Origin: Odoribacter lunatus
GTDB taxonomy: Bacteria; Bacteroidota; Bacteroidia; Bacteroidales; Marinifilaceae
Reading direction: 5' to 3'
NCBI RefSeq assembly: GCF_943193135.1
Contig: NZ_CALPCZ010000002.1
Coordinates: forward strand, 124,001 to 188,000
DNA length: 64,000 nt
Below the pieces are notes generated by a model. That model ran no database searches. It was given only the letters and a program-made list of their open reading frames with translations, and was not told the DNA's origin. Shown in pieces: positions 35,694 through 43,878 of this stretch (the first letter of the stretch is position 1; each line of letters starts with the position of its first letter). The position numbers and the translations under genes are program-made.

Positions 35694-38693
35694 TTAATTA
35701 GCGGAATTGTTTTTTGTTTTTAAGGCTTGGTATAGGACGCTTTGTATTTCTGTCCGTATATTTTCCTCGCTGAGCTTTGTATTGAATTCGTTGGGATAAG
35801 TCCGGTTTGACAGAAATATATACAAAAGTCGGTTCTCCGGGTCCGCCCAGACAAGGGTGCCGGTAAATCCGGTGTGTCCGAAACTGCAAGCGGGGGCTTC
35901 TTTGCAGGTAGGCCCTATTTTTTTTTCATCCAATTCCGGTTTGTCAAATCCGAGGGCTCTTCGATTGTTTGGAAAACAATGGTTCTTTTGTGTGAATAGC
36001 TGAATAGTAGCGGAATCTAATAATTGTTCTCCTCCGTAGCTGCCGTTGTTTAAGTAGAGAGTCATGATTTTTGCCAAATCTTCAGCCGTGGAAAACAGTC
36101 CGGCGTGTCCGGCTATTCCTCCCAATATGGCAGCGGTCGGGTCATGTACATAGCCTTTTATTTCTGATTTGCGGTATAGATTGTCGACACAGGAAGGTAC
36201 AATTAGTTCCTGTGGAAGACGTTTATAGGCTAAAAAGTCGGTGTGGGTGGTACCCAGTTTTTCAAAGAAGTATTTTTTGGCTAATACGTCTAAAGAGGAG
36301 CCTGTTTGTGTTTCTGCAATTTTTTGAAGGAAAATGAATCCGAGGTCGCTGTACGCATATTCCTTTTTAGGACTGACGTCGGAGTGGATGATTTTGGCCA
36401 GAACTGTATCCTGATACCCATTGAACATATACAGTCCGGGAGTGAAAAGCCGGTAGCCCGGACGGGAGGTATGGGACAGCGTGCTGTCTTTGAATTGGTA
36501 ATTGGGGTTTGCGAACAAGTGGTCTTTCAGCTTCAGGGTATTGTATTTTGTCGGCACTTTGGAGAAAAGATGTTCGGGCAGTTCTTTCATGTTGATTGGT
36601 TCGGAAAAGACGGGGAAGAAACTTTTTAGTCCGGCGTTGTGTGTCAATATTTCTTTTAGTGTGATGCCTTCTTTATTGGTTTGTGCCAACGCAGGGTAAT
36701 ATAAGTGGGCAGAAGAGTCCAATTCGATTTTTTTCTGCTCATAAAGTTTCATGATGATAGGCAGCGTTGCCGTGATTTTCGTTACGGAAGCGATGTCATA
36801 AATATTGTCGGGGTGGGTCGCTTTTTGTTTTTCGTAGGTGTGATAGCCGAATGCTTTATTATATATGATGTAATCATCTTTGGCAACGAGTACTTGACAG
36901 CCGGGGGTACTTTTTATGCGGATGGCGTTTTCGCAAATAGAGTCAATGGCGGACAGAGAAGCTGAAGGTATGCCGCACATTTCAGGAAGTTCATAACCTA
37001 AGCGGATTTTTGGAGTTGTGATGCCTGTACCCTCCGGAAATTCGGGGGAGATGGAGACGGGTAATTTTCCGGAGACGGGAATGCCTCCGAAGACAGCTTG
37101 TGCTGCATATTGTCTCGCATACAAATGGTCTTCATAGCTGATTAGAATAGCATCAATAGGCAGGTGTGTGTACTGTTGCAATCCATACGGGATCCCTGGA
37201 TGGCAAAGTATGATTTTTTTGTTTTTAAGGAGCGTGATAAATTGTTTTAATGCCGGAGTGTAGCCATACTGTCGGGAGATTTTATTGGAGGCAGCATTGT
37301 TGTAAATGATAACACAGTGGTAAGATGATAGTTTTTTGATTAATTTCTGTATAGCATCTTCGGATAGATTTTTGGGTGTGGTGAAATGAGAAACTTTGGC
37401 GTATTTGCCTAAAGTTGTTTGAAATGTGTTTAGTTTTTCGGAACCGAAGTTTACGGAAGCAATTTTCAGCGTATCCAGATGTTTCAACGGTACTAATTCC
37501 CCGTTATTTTTGATAAGGGTTATGGCATTTTTATACAGTTCTTGTTTTAAGGCAAAATCTTCGGGACGGTTTACTCTGGACCAAAGTTGTTCGTTCTTTA
37601 AATTCGTGGAGGGAATGTATTGTTGTTTTATACGTAAGATTTTTTGACATTTGGCGTGAATGTCCTGTTCTGATAGTAAGCCGTTGCGGATGGCTTTTTT
37701 AATTTGTCGGATTGCATGTTCAAGATTTTCAGGGAATAAGAGTATATCATTTCCTGCCATGAGAGCCTGTACTTCTGCTTCTCCCTTTTCCCTCCCGGTC
37801 GTGACACCTTTCATGTTCATGGCGTCGGTAAAACAGAGACCGTCAAAGCCTAATTGTCCGCGTAGCCAATGATTGACAATGTGTGGGGATAATGTGGCGG
37901 GCAGTGAGGAGGAGTCCAGGGCTTTTACATTGAGGTGGGCAACCATAATGGCGGGCAGACTGTCCTGAATGAGTCTTTTGAAAGGATATAGCTCTATTGA
38001 ATCCAAGTGTTCCAGATTGTGAGAAATCACGGGGAGAGTCAGATGCGAGTCGGTATTGGTATTTCCATGTCCGGGGAAATGTTTGGCTACGGGCAGTACG
38101 TTGTTGGATAAACTGCCGGCAATATACATGCTCGTTTTTTTGTATACGTTCTCCGGGTTTTCGCCGAAAGAGCGCATGCCGATAATCGGGTTTTTAGGAT
38201 TGTCGTTGATATCTGCGATAGGAGCGAAGTTAACGTGTATACCCATTTCGTTGCAATGGCGGGCGATGGTCTGGCCTAAGCGATAGATGAGGGAATCGTT
38301 CGTGACGGCTCCGTTGATAAGCATTTGCGGAAATTCCATAGCGGTTTGCAAGCGCCAGCCTAATCCGTGTTCCGCATCAATACCTATTAGCAACGGATAT
38401 TTGCTGATTTTTTGAAAATTACGGGTCATTTCCAATTGCTTTGCCGGGTCGCCTTGAAAGAAAATAAGCCCGCCGATATGGTATTTCTTGATTATTTCTT
38501 TTGTTTTTTCTTCATATTCTTTGTCCTTATTGCTATACACGGCAATCATGAAAAGCTGTCCTATTTTTTCATCCAAAGTCATATTGTTCAATGTCGTTAT
38601 GACTTGGTCGGGTTGTGACTGAGGATACCCTTGGAACACTATTCCCGATAAAAGAAAAAACAGTATGATGCAATGTTTCCGTATAAGTATCAT
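35694..38693 (-). CDS. GH3 beta-N-acetylhexosaminidase (NagZ-like) fused to a beta-lactamase-family serine hydrolase
   Basis: A 999-residue exported fusion. After the signal peptide (ending FQGYPQ) comes a GH3 barrel with GLIFFQGDP, the NagZ-type His-Asp motif KHFPGHGNTNTDSH near residue 206 and the nucleophile in FTDAMNMKGV near 289. A middle alpha/beta GH3-C-like domain (about 400-560) follows, then a class C beta-lactamase/DD-peptidase-like domain with the S-x-x-K of ASVTK near 637, a YSDLG tyrosine near 760 and FGHTGFTG near 940. NagZ cuts GlcNAc-1,6-anhydroMurNAc in cell-wall recycling, and the serine domain resembles AmpC/PBP-type peptidases. The fusion couples glycan and peptide processing of muropeptides in the periplasm. 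Known in Bacteroidota; not expected to be a true antibiotic-resistance enzyme. Confidence 0.92.
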   Translation of the reverse strand: MILIRKHCIILFFLLSGIVFQGYPQSQPDQVITTLNNMTLDEKIGQLFMIAVYSNKDKEYEEKTKEIIKKYHIGGLIFFQGDPAKQLEMTRNFQKISKYPLLIGIDAEHGLGWRLQTAMEFPQMLINGAVTNDSLIYRLGQTIARHCNEMGIHVNFAPIADINDNPKNPIIGMRSFGENPENVYKKTSMYIAGSLSNNVLPVAKHFPGHGNTNTDSHLTLPVISHNLEHLDSIELYPFKRLIQDSLPAIMVAHLNVKALDSSSLPATLSPHIVNHWLRGQLGFDGLCFTDAMNMKGVTTGREKGEAEVQALMAGNDILLFPENLEHAIRQIKKAIRNGLLSEQDIHAKCQKILRIKQQYIPSTNLKNEQLWSRVNRPEDFALKQELYKNAITLIKNNGELVPLKHLDTLKIASVNFGSEKLNTFQTTLGKYAKVSHFTTPKNLSEDAIQKLIKKLSSYHCVIIYNNAASNKISRQYGYTPALKQFITLLKNKKIILCHPGIPYGLQQYTHLPIDAILISYEDHLYARQYAAQAVFGGIPVSGKLPVSISPEFPEGTGITTPKIRLGYELPEMCGIPSASLSAIDSICENAIRIKSTPGCQVLVAKDDYIIYNKAFGYHTYEKQKATHPDNIYDIASVTKITATLPIIMKLYEQKKIELDSSAHLYYPALAQTNKEGITLKEILTHNAGLKSFFPVFSEPINMKELPEHLFSKVPTKYNTLKLKDHLFANPNYQFKDSTLSHTSRPGYRLFTPGLYMFNGYQDTVLAKIIHSDVSPKKEYAYSDLGFIFLQKIAETQTGSSLDVLAKKYFFEKLGTTHTDFLAYKRLPQELIVPSCVDNLYRKSEIKGYVHDPTAAILGGIAGHAGLFSTAEDLAKIMTLYLNNGSYGGEQLLDSATIQLFTQKNHCFPNNRRALGFDKPELDEKKIGPTCKEAPACSFGHTGFTGTLVWADPENRLLYIFLSNRTYPNEFNTKLSEENIRTEIQSVLYQALKTKNNSAN

Positions 38694-38709
38694 GAAGTAA
38701 AGATAAGGA

Positions 38710-38742
38710 AAAGAGGGTAGCGAAAAGATCGGTACCCTCTTT
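38710..38742 (-). terminator. Terminator after the TlpA-like gene
   Basis: Ten-base perfect arms AAAGAGGGTA/TACCCTCTTT around a 13-nt loop, just past the stop of the TlpA-like gene and before the GH3 fusion. Confidence 0.75.
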
Positions 38743-38761
38743 CATTTGCTTAAATATATGT

Positions 38762-39853
38762 TTATTTTAATAATTCGGCGATTTTATCCTCCAGTTCCTG
38801 ACCGTGAAGATTATGTGCAACGATGATATTGTCTTCGTTTAATATGAAAAGGTTGGGAATGCTCATTACGGCATATTGTCCGGCAGCGGCATTGTTCCAA
38901 TACTGAAGATCGGAAACCTGATACCACACAAGGTGGTCATCTGCTATTGCTTTTTCCCAATTCGCTTTATCTCTGTCTAATGATACACCGAGAATTTCCA
39001 ATCCTTTCGGATGGAATTTTTTGTAAATCCGTACCATTTCGGGATTGGCACGACGACAGGGACCGCACCAGGAAGCCCAGAAGTCAATGATTTTCACTTT
39101 GCCTTTGATGTCATACAAAGACAGCGGTTTGCCTTCGGGAGTATCTTGTGTAAAGTTAGGAGCCTTTTGACCGATGGCAACGGTTTCTAATTTTTTAATA
39201 TGTTCGGCAATTTTTTGTCCGTATTCGCTGGCTTTGGCATTCTCGCCCAAAGCGTTGTATTTTTCCTGCAATGTCGGTAAATCCAGATTATAAATCTGAC
39301 TGTTTATGATGTAAGGAGCAACATAGCTGTCCGGATAAGCGGCAATCAAAGCATCCTTTTTTGCAGAAAACAAGCTGTCAGCCTCATTAAATTGATTGCG
39401 GATGGCATTGATTGTTTTTTCGTCTTTCGCTTGCATGGCAGCAGAATATTCTTTGTAAAGTTCGGACTGCTGTTTTCTGTAATCGTAGGAAATAGCCAAA
39501 TATTCATTCAGGATTTTTTGGTTTTCCGTTCCTTCGATTTTAGACAGGGTATTGTCTGTGGGATGAAGTGTTGCCGTGAAAGTAGCGTTTTCGATTAAAA
39601 TAGGGGCTCCGCCTTTTTTACCTTCTACGACAAGTTCTGCATTGGTAAGGTTGTTGGCGATGCCGCGCATGGTAAATTTACCCGACTTAATCGGTGCCTG
39701 GTTCAAAGTATCAACGACTCTTCTGTTGTATTTTAGCAAATAAACGGTGCCTTCATTCTCACCTTCAATACTTCCTTTAATAGTGTATTGAGGTGTGGTA
39801 TTGCAGGCAGCCAGAAAGGCGAGCGCTGCTAATGGAAATAAAATTCGTTTCAT
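38762..39853 (-). CDS. TlpA-like thiol-disulfide oxidoreductase lipoprotein with DUF4369
   Basis: A 363-residue protein with lipobox signal (LAALAFLAAC-NT), an N-terminal DUF4369 beta domain (about 25-110), a helical linker and a C-terminal TlpA/AhpC-TSA thioredoxin domain. The active site WASWCGPCRR lies near residue 262, with the cis-Pro in MSIPNLFILN. Such proteins reduce or isomerise disulfides in the periplasm or face the outer membrane; partners unknown. Last of three genes with the OMP and DUF4270 genes (gaps 18 and 13 bases). Confidence 0.92.
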   Translation of the reverse strand: MKRILFPLAALAFLAACNTTPQYTIKGSIEGENEGTVYLLKYNRRVVDTLNQAPIKSGKFTMRGIANNLTNAELVVEGKKGGAPILIENATFTATLHPTDNTLSKIEGTENQKILNEYLAISYDYRKQQSELYKEYSAAMQAKDEKTINAIRNQFNEADSLFSAKKDALIAAYPDSYVAPYIINSQIYNLDLPTLQEKYNALGENAKASEYGQKIAEHIKKLETVAIGQKAPNFTQDTPEGKPLSLYDIKGKVKIIDFWASWCGPCRRANPEMVRIYKKFHPKGLEILGVSLDRDKANWEKAIADDHLVWYQVSDLQYWNNAAAGQYAVMSIPNLFILNEDNIIVAHNLHGQELEDKIAELLK

Positions 39854-39871
39854 AGTTCTTATAATTATAGA

Positions 39872-41131
39872 TTAATCGATTTTGCGTTTCATAAACCATC
39901 CTTCTTTGAAAGCGATGTTTAATCGGACTTTTGCGTATTTTTCCTGAATAAGTCCGTTCTTTTCGGTGCCTCTGAGTCCTAAGTCAAAAGCGATTCCGAG
40001 AGACAATTCACGGTTTGATACATATACGGGCATTTGGATACCGCAAGTTACACCGTAGGTATTAATGTGTACATTATTGACTTCAATTTGCGACCGGACA
40101 GCGTATGCCCCCAAAATGTATTTGTTGCGTTGCCACCAGAATCTGCCGTAGCGTGCCGGTAACAACGACGCTCCGATTGCAATTTTGTGATAGTCATTGT
40201 ATTCCTGGTCTATGCCGAACTCCTTATAGGCTGACATTTCTTGGAAAGTGTAATCACCCGAAACCATCCATTTGTCTTTATAGTCGTATGCAAATCCGCT
40301 TATGATTCTGAAAGGATAGGAAATATTTCCGTTGTTTAGTTTTTCATCATCCAGTGTTTCATTGACTTGCGTACTTGAGTTGATTTTGTAGGACTCCAGG
40401 TCTTTGCGGGCATTCATCTTGGATGACAGGTTGAAAGCAGACCCTAAGGTAAGTTTCGATTTCGGAGAAAGTTTCATATCATATTGGAGTCCGATATTGA
40501 AAATTACATCGGAGATGGCTATCTTATTCCGGCTATTGATATAATAACTGTCGGAAATGAGAGGCGTAAGGGTTTCTCGTTTTTCGATATTTCCGAATAC
40601 AACGGAAGAGTTGAGCCCCACAGAAAGATTCCAGAACCTGTAAGCAAACCCGAGATAGAAATCGTTTAATCCTCCCTCTCCTGAAACTTGTTGATTGTAA
40701 TATTCATTATCACTACCGTTTATCATTTTGTAATAATAAAGGTCGTAACCGATATCCGAACGTTGATTGAAACCCAAAGAGGCGAATAAATTGTTGTAAA
40801 CGCGGAAAGCCATATTCAGGGAAGCATTTTGTGCAACCCTATAACTGCTGTTCTCTTGGTGAGTGGAGATATTAACATATTCACCCGTTATTCCGAACTG
40901 GAAATAAAAACGGTTGCTGTCCAAAGCCGTGTAGGATGCCGGATTTAGAAAATTAATATTATTGTTGTCGCGCATGGCGGCAGAAACCCCTCCCATGGCA
41001 GTGTAAGGGCCGTAATTGTCTTGCAACAGACCAATCCCGAACATAGAGTAGGGGGTTCCCGTATTGTTTTGACTATAAAGCTGATGAGCTAATAAAATAG
41101 ACAGAAAATATAGCAGAATAATTTTTTTCAT
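39872..41131 (-). CDS. Outer-membrane beta-barrel protein
   Basis: A 419-residue barrel from the ATG at 41131 (MKKIILLYFLSILLAHQLYSQ, a signal peptide); the open frame begins ten codons earlier inside the DUF4270 gene, a less credible start. After a PYSMFGIGLLQDNYGPYTAMGGVSAAM segment typical of FadL/PorV-like proteins, it is a series of alternating aromatic strands to the end, closing with VRLNIAFKEGWFMKRKID. Likely transport or secretion-related; no specific family certain. It sits between the DUF4270 lipoprotein and the TlpA-like protein. Confidence 0.85.
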   Translation of the reverse strand: MKKIILLYFLSILLAHQLYSQNNTGTPYSMFGIGLLQDNYGPYTAMGGVSAAMRDNNNINFLNPASYTALDSNRFYFQFGITGEYVNISTHQENSSYRVAQNASLNMAFRVYNNLFASLGFNQRSDIGYDLYYYKMINGSDNEYYNQQVSGEGGLNDFYLGFAYRFWNLSVGLNSSVVFGNIEKRETLTPLISDSYYINSRNKIAISDVIFNIGLQYDMKLSPKSKLTLGSAFNLSSKMNARKDLESYKINSSTQVNETLDDEKLNNGNISYPFRIISGFAYDYKDKWMVSGDYTFQEMSAYKEFGIDQEYNDYHKIAIGASLLPARYGRFWWQRNKYILGAYAVRSQIEVNNVHINTYGVTCGIQMPVYVSNRELSLGIAFDLGLRGTEKNGLIQEKYAKVRLNIAFKEGWFMKRKID

Positions 41132-41144
41132 ATAGCTGTAAATC

Positions 41145-42461
41145 TTATTCGTAGCGTGCATAGTAGATATTTAAAACAGGAATCCTGTCTACTGTTAATC
41201 GGTTGAAATTGCTTGACATCAAATCGGCTGGAACGCTTACAATCACATAGTTTTTCCCGTCTGCATTGGCATCCTGGCAGAGTGAATTATAATAGTCAGT
41301 GATATTTATAACATAGCGTTCCTCTTCAGGTTTGTTTTCTTCCCGTACCAAAGACCCTGTAATAACACTGCCATCCGCTTTGTTGATGGTGCTGACGAGG
41401 TCATTTTGCGAGTTGGATTGATAGAGATATAAAACTTCGGATAATTTAATCTCATTGTAACTTCCCTGTTGCGGACGCAAAACGATTTCCGCTTTGACAA
41501 TTGTCTTGTATTTATCCCCGGCGGGGGCTATCGGCAAGCGCATCTTGATAGCATAGCCGCTTAGTCCCTGGGTTACAACTTGTCCGTATCTTGCATTGGG
41601 GACCTTTACATTGTAAAAAGATAAACTTTGGGTTTGTTCGGTCAGCACATCATAAGGAGTTCCGGCGGCATCATTGTGAATATTTTCGTATGTGTATTCG
41701 CTGTAAGCAACACTCGGAGTGAATTTATAACTCAATTGGTTTTCGGCATCGTGGAAATGCAGTTGTATCGAAACACTGTCCGTTGCGGATGAAAAACCGA
41801 AAATACAGCTGTTATTCTCATCGGGAACTAATGTGATGCCTTTGAAATACTGTACAAAGTAATGTGCATTTGTTACGATTTCATTTCCGAATTTTACTTT
41901 TTCAAATAATTCTTTACCGACCTCATCGTCGAGCCGCATGCAGAATTTGTTTAAATTTTGCGTTTTTGCCAAAATCTGGTATGTTCCTAAAGGTGTCGGA
42001 TTGTACGGAGTATGGGTCGTATTATACAACAAATCGTTTAAAGGGTCGAGGATGGGCAACCGGGAGAGCTGGTACAATCTGAACGTTTGAACCTGATTCG
42101 TGTCACCCCAGATTTGGCCGTTGTATTGTAAGTTAAAAGTGATGGAATCGAGATTATGGATGATGTTAATCGTACTTCCGCCGGTCGGGACAAGAGAAAA
42201 ATAAGGCTGGGCGGTCGTCAGACCCGTAATGGGGTCATGAAAGGCGCCTACGATTAAGTTTGTTAAAGAACTTCCTGTTTTACCTGTTGAAGTCGGGAAA
42301 GAATCTATTTTAATAGTGGCGCTGTTTTCTATATTGTATTGTACTAATTCTACATAACTTTCGTCATTTATTAAATCCTGTCCGATAGAAGTAACATCGT
42401 TGTTACATGCCCAACAGAAAATCAGACAAAAAATAAACAGAAAATTTCTCATTTTATACAT
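41145..42461 (-). CDS. DUF4270 lipoprotein
   Basis: A 438-residue lipoprotein (signal MRNFLFIFCLIFCWAC-NND; ATG at 42461 or at 42452). It has the DUF4270 opening DVTSIGQDLINDESYVELVQYNIENSATIKIDSFPTSTG and the conserved GSSLTNLIVGAFHDPITGLTTAQPYFSL. DUF4270 proteins are Bacteroidota-specific and of unknown function; a Kelch-protein gene as close neighbour, here divergent at 42655, recurs in the phylum. First gene of DUF4270-OMP-TlpA. A near-consensus promoter box (TACCTTCG) lies at 42480-42487. Confidence 0.88.
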   Translation of the reverse strand: MYKMRNFLFIFCLIFCWACNNDVTSIGQDLINDESYVELVQYNIENSATIKIDSFPTSTGKTGSSLTNLIVGAFHDPITGLTTAQPYFSLVPTGGSTINIIHNLDSITFNLQYNGQIWGDTNQVQTFRLYQLSRLPILDPLNDLLYNTTHTPYNPTPLGTYQILAKTQNLNKFCMRLDDEVGKELFEKVKFGNEIVTNAHYFVQYFKGITLVPDENNSCIFGFSSATDSVSIQLHFHDAENQLSYKFTPSVAYSEYTYENIHNDAAGTPYDVLTEQTQSLSFYNVKVPNARYGQVVTQGLSGYAIKMRLPIAPAGDKYKTIVKAEIVLRPQQGSYNEIKLSEVLYLYQSNSQNDLVSTINKADGSVITGSLVREENKPEEERYVINITDYYNSLCQDANADGKNYVIVSVPADLMSSNFNRLTVDRIPVLNIYYARYE

Positions 42462-42603
42462 TTTGCGATAATCAAAAGGCGAAGGTAAAACTATTTTCCT
42501 AAAATAACATATTGAAAGAATCTTAATTTGCAGGGACAGTATTAATTAGTGTTTGGTAACGTAATTTAATAAGGAAATTTGTTGTATTTATTTATAAAAT
42601 ATG

Positions 42604-42611
42604 TAGTTTTG
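42604..42611 (+). promoter_or_regulatory. Promoter of the Kelch lipoprotein gene
   Basis: TAGTTTTG is an exact -7 match. A TTG at 42582-42584 gives a -33 element with 19-base spacing. Confidence 0.65.
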
Positions 42612-42654
42612 CCAAATCTTTTTGTAAAAATGAAATATTGAAATATAATTACTT

Positions 42655-43791
42655 ATGAAGACGCTGAAAAAAATAAGTTTTTGGTTTGCTTTAGGACTTT
42701 CCCTTATAGCTTGCCACTCGAATGACGATGAAGTTGGAAACTGGAAAATAACCGAATCGTTTGGAGGAGTGGGACGTGTGGGAGCCGTTTCTTTTGTGTT
42801 GGGAGACCGCGCTTATATAGGGACCGGAGTAAGTGAGCAGGCCAGAGAATTAAATGATTTTTATAGTTGTGTCGCCAATTCCGATAGAGAGTTGAAATGG
42901 GCTTCAGCTCCGACGTTCCCCGGCCGTCCGCGTTTGGGGGCAGTCGCTTTTTCTACGGGCAAGAAAGCCTATGTAGGACTTGGATATGCAGCCGGATATA
43001 ATACGAACGCAATGGGACAGGAAGAGTTCTTTGATGATTTTTACAGATTTGATGGAACGACTTGGGAGAAGTTGCCGACACCTTTCCCCGGACAGACCCG
43101 GCGTTACGCTTTGGGATTTTATGTACCGGATCCGAACAATGCGGACAAAGGCAAAGCATATGTAGCATACGGATTTTATAATAACGGAAACGAAGGACAG
43201 GGAGCATTGAAAGACTGGTGGGAATTTGACGTAGAGACCGAAACATGGCGTGAATTGGGACCGTTTGGAGATAAAAGACAAGGAGCTTGTGTCGCTGTTA
43301 TCGGTTCAAAAGCCTATATCTTTACCGGACAGGACGGTAGTTCTTATCCGAATGATGTAATCTGTTTCTCTCCTTATGCAACATCGGAAAGTGAGCAATT
43401 TGTGAAATTGGATCAATTGAAAAACAAGGACGGCCAGTCATTTGACAATGACTACGGAATGATACCGAGAGGATTTGCGGTTGCATTTGCTGTTGGTAGA
43501 GAGTCCGACCAATCCGCCCGCATTTATCTGGCATCGGGAACAAGAGGAAGTTTGCTTAGCGATTGTTGGGAATTTAATCCTTATAAAGGAGAAAAAGGAA
43601 GATGGGATGAAGTAACCAGTTTGCCTTCGTTTGCATTGAGACAGGCTGCCTGCGCTTTTGTGCTGAATGATGTGGGATATATTACGGTAGGAGGTTCCGT
43701 AAGTGTACCGAGTTCCAGTACATTGTCCGTAAAACAGACAAGTTACTTGTTTGAGCCGGGCATCGATGATGACGATCAGGATGACGACTAA
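42655..43791 (+). CDS. Kelch-repeat lipoprotein
   Basis: A 378-residue lipoprotein (signal ...LGLSLIAC-HSND) with Kelch-type beta-propeller repeats. Repeated turns of the form G-x-x-(A/S)-(Y/V)-(I/V)-G-x-G appear near residues 50 (GDRAYIGTG), 103 (GKKAYVGLG), 168 (KAYVAYG), 220 (GSKAYIFTG), 290 (ARIYLASG) and 345 (VGYITVGG), each followed by D-x-W-E/F-D segments. It ends in an acidic tail of Asp residues. Probably surface- or periplasm-located binding scaffold. Divergent from the DUF4270 operon. Confidence 0.9.
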   Translation: MKTLKKISFWFALGLSLIACHSNDDEVGNWKITESFGGVGRVGAVSFVLGDRAYIGTGVSEQARELNDFYSCVANSDRELKWASAPTFPGRPRLGAVAFSTGKKAYVGLGYAAGYNTNAMGQEEFFDDFYRFDGTTWEKLPTPFPGQTRRYALGFYVPDPNNADKGKAYVAYGFYNNGNEGQGALKDWWEFDVETETWRELGPFGDKRQGACVAVIGSKAYIFTGQDGSSYPNDVICFSPYATSESEQFVKLDQLKNKDGQSFDNDYGMIPRGFAVAFAVGRESDQSARIYLASGTRGSLLSDCWEFNPYKGEKGRWDEVTSLPSFALRQAACAFVLNDVGYITVGGSVSVPSSSTLSVKQTSYLFEPGIDDDDQDDD

Positions 43792-43808
43792 CATTCTATA
43801 ATGAATTT

Positions 43809-43838
43809 AAAGCGGGATGTGAGAACATCCCGTTTTTT
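43809..43838 (+). terminator. Terminator after the Kelch gene
   Basis: Arms CGGGATGT/ACATCCCG (43813-43820, 43825-43832) extended by A-T pairs, 4-nt loop and a T run. The TPR reading frame passes through it, so the TPR gene begins later, at 43879. Confidence 0.8.
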
Positions 43839-43878
43839 ATTTATATTTACTGATGCTAACAGAAAAAATCCGTTACGA

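Noticed and set aside
35694-38693. Antibiotic-resistance beta-lactamase
   Set aside because: The serine domain is the C-terminal part of a GH3 cell-wall enzyme and resembles peptidase-type members; resistance cannot be claimed.
43801-43878. Upstream start for the TPR protein
   Set aside because: The extension runs through the Kelch-gene terminator; a signal peptide begins at 43879.
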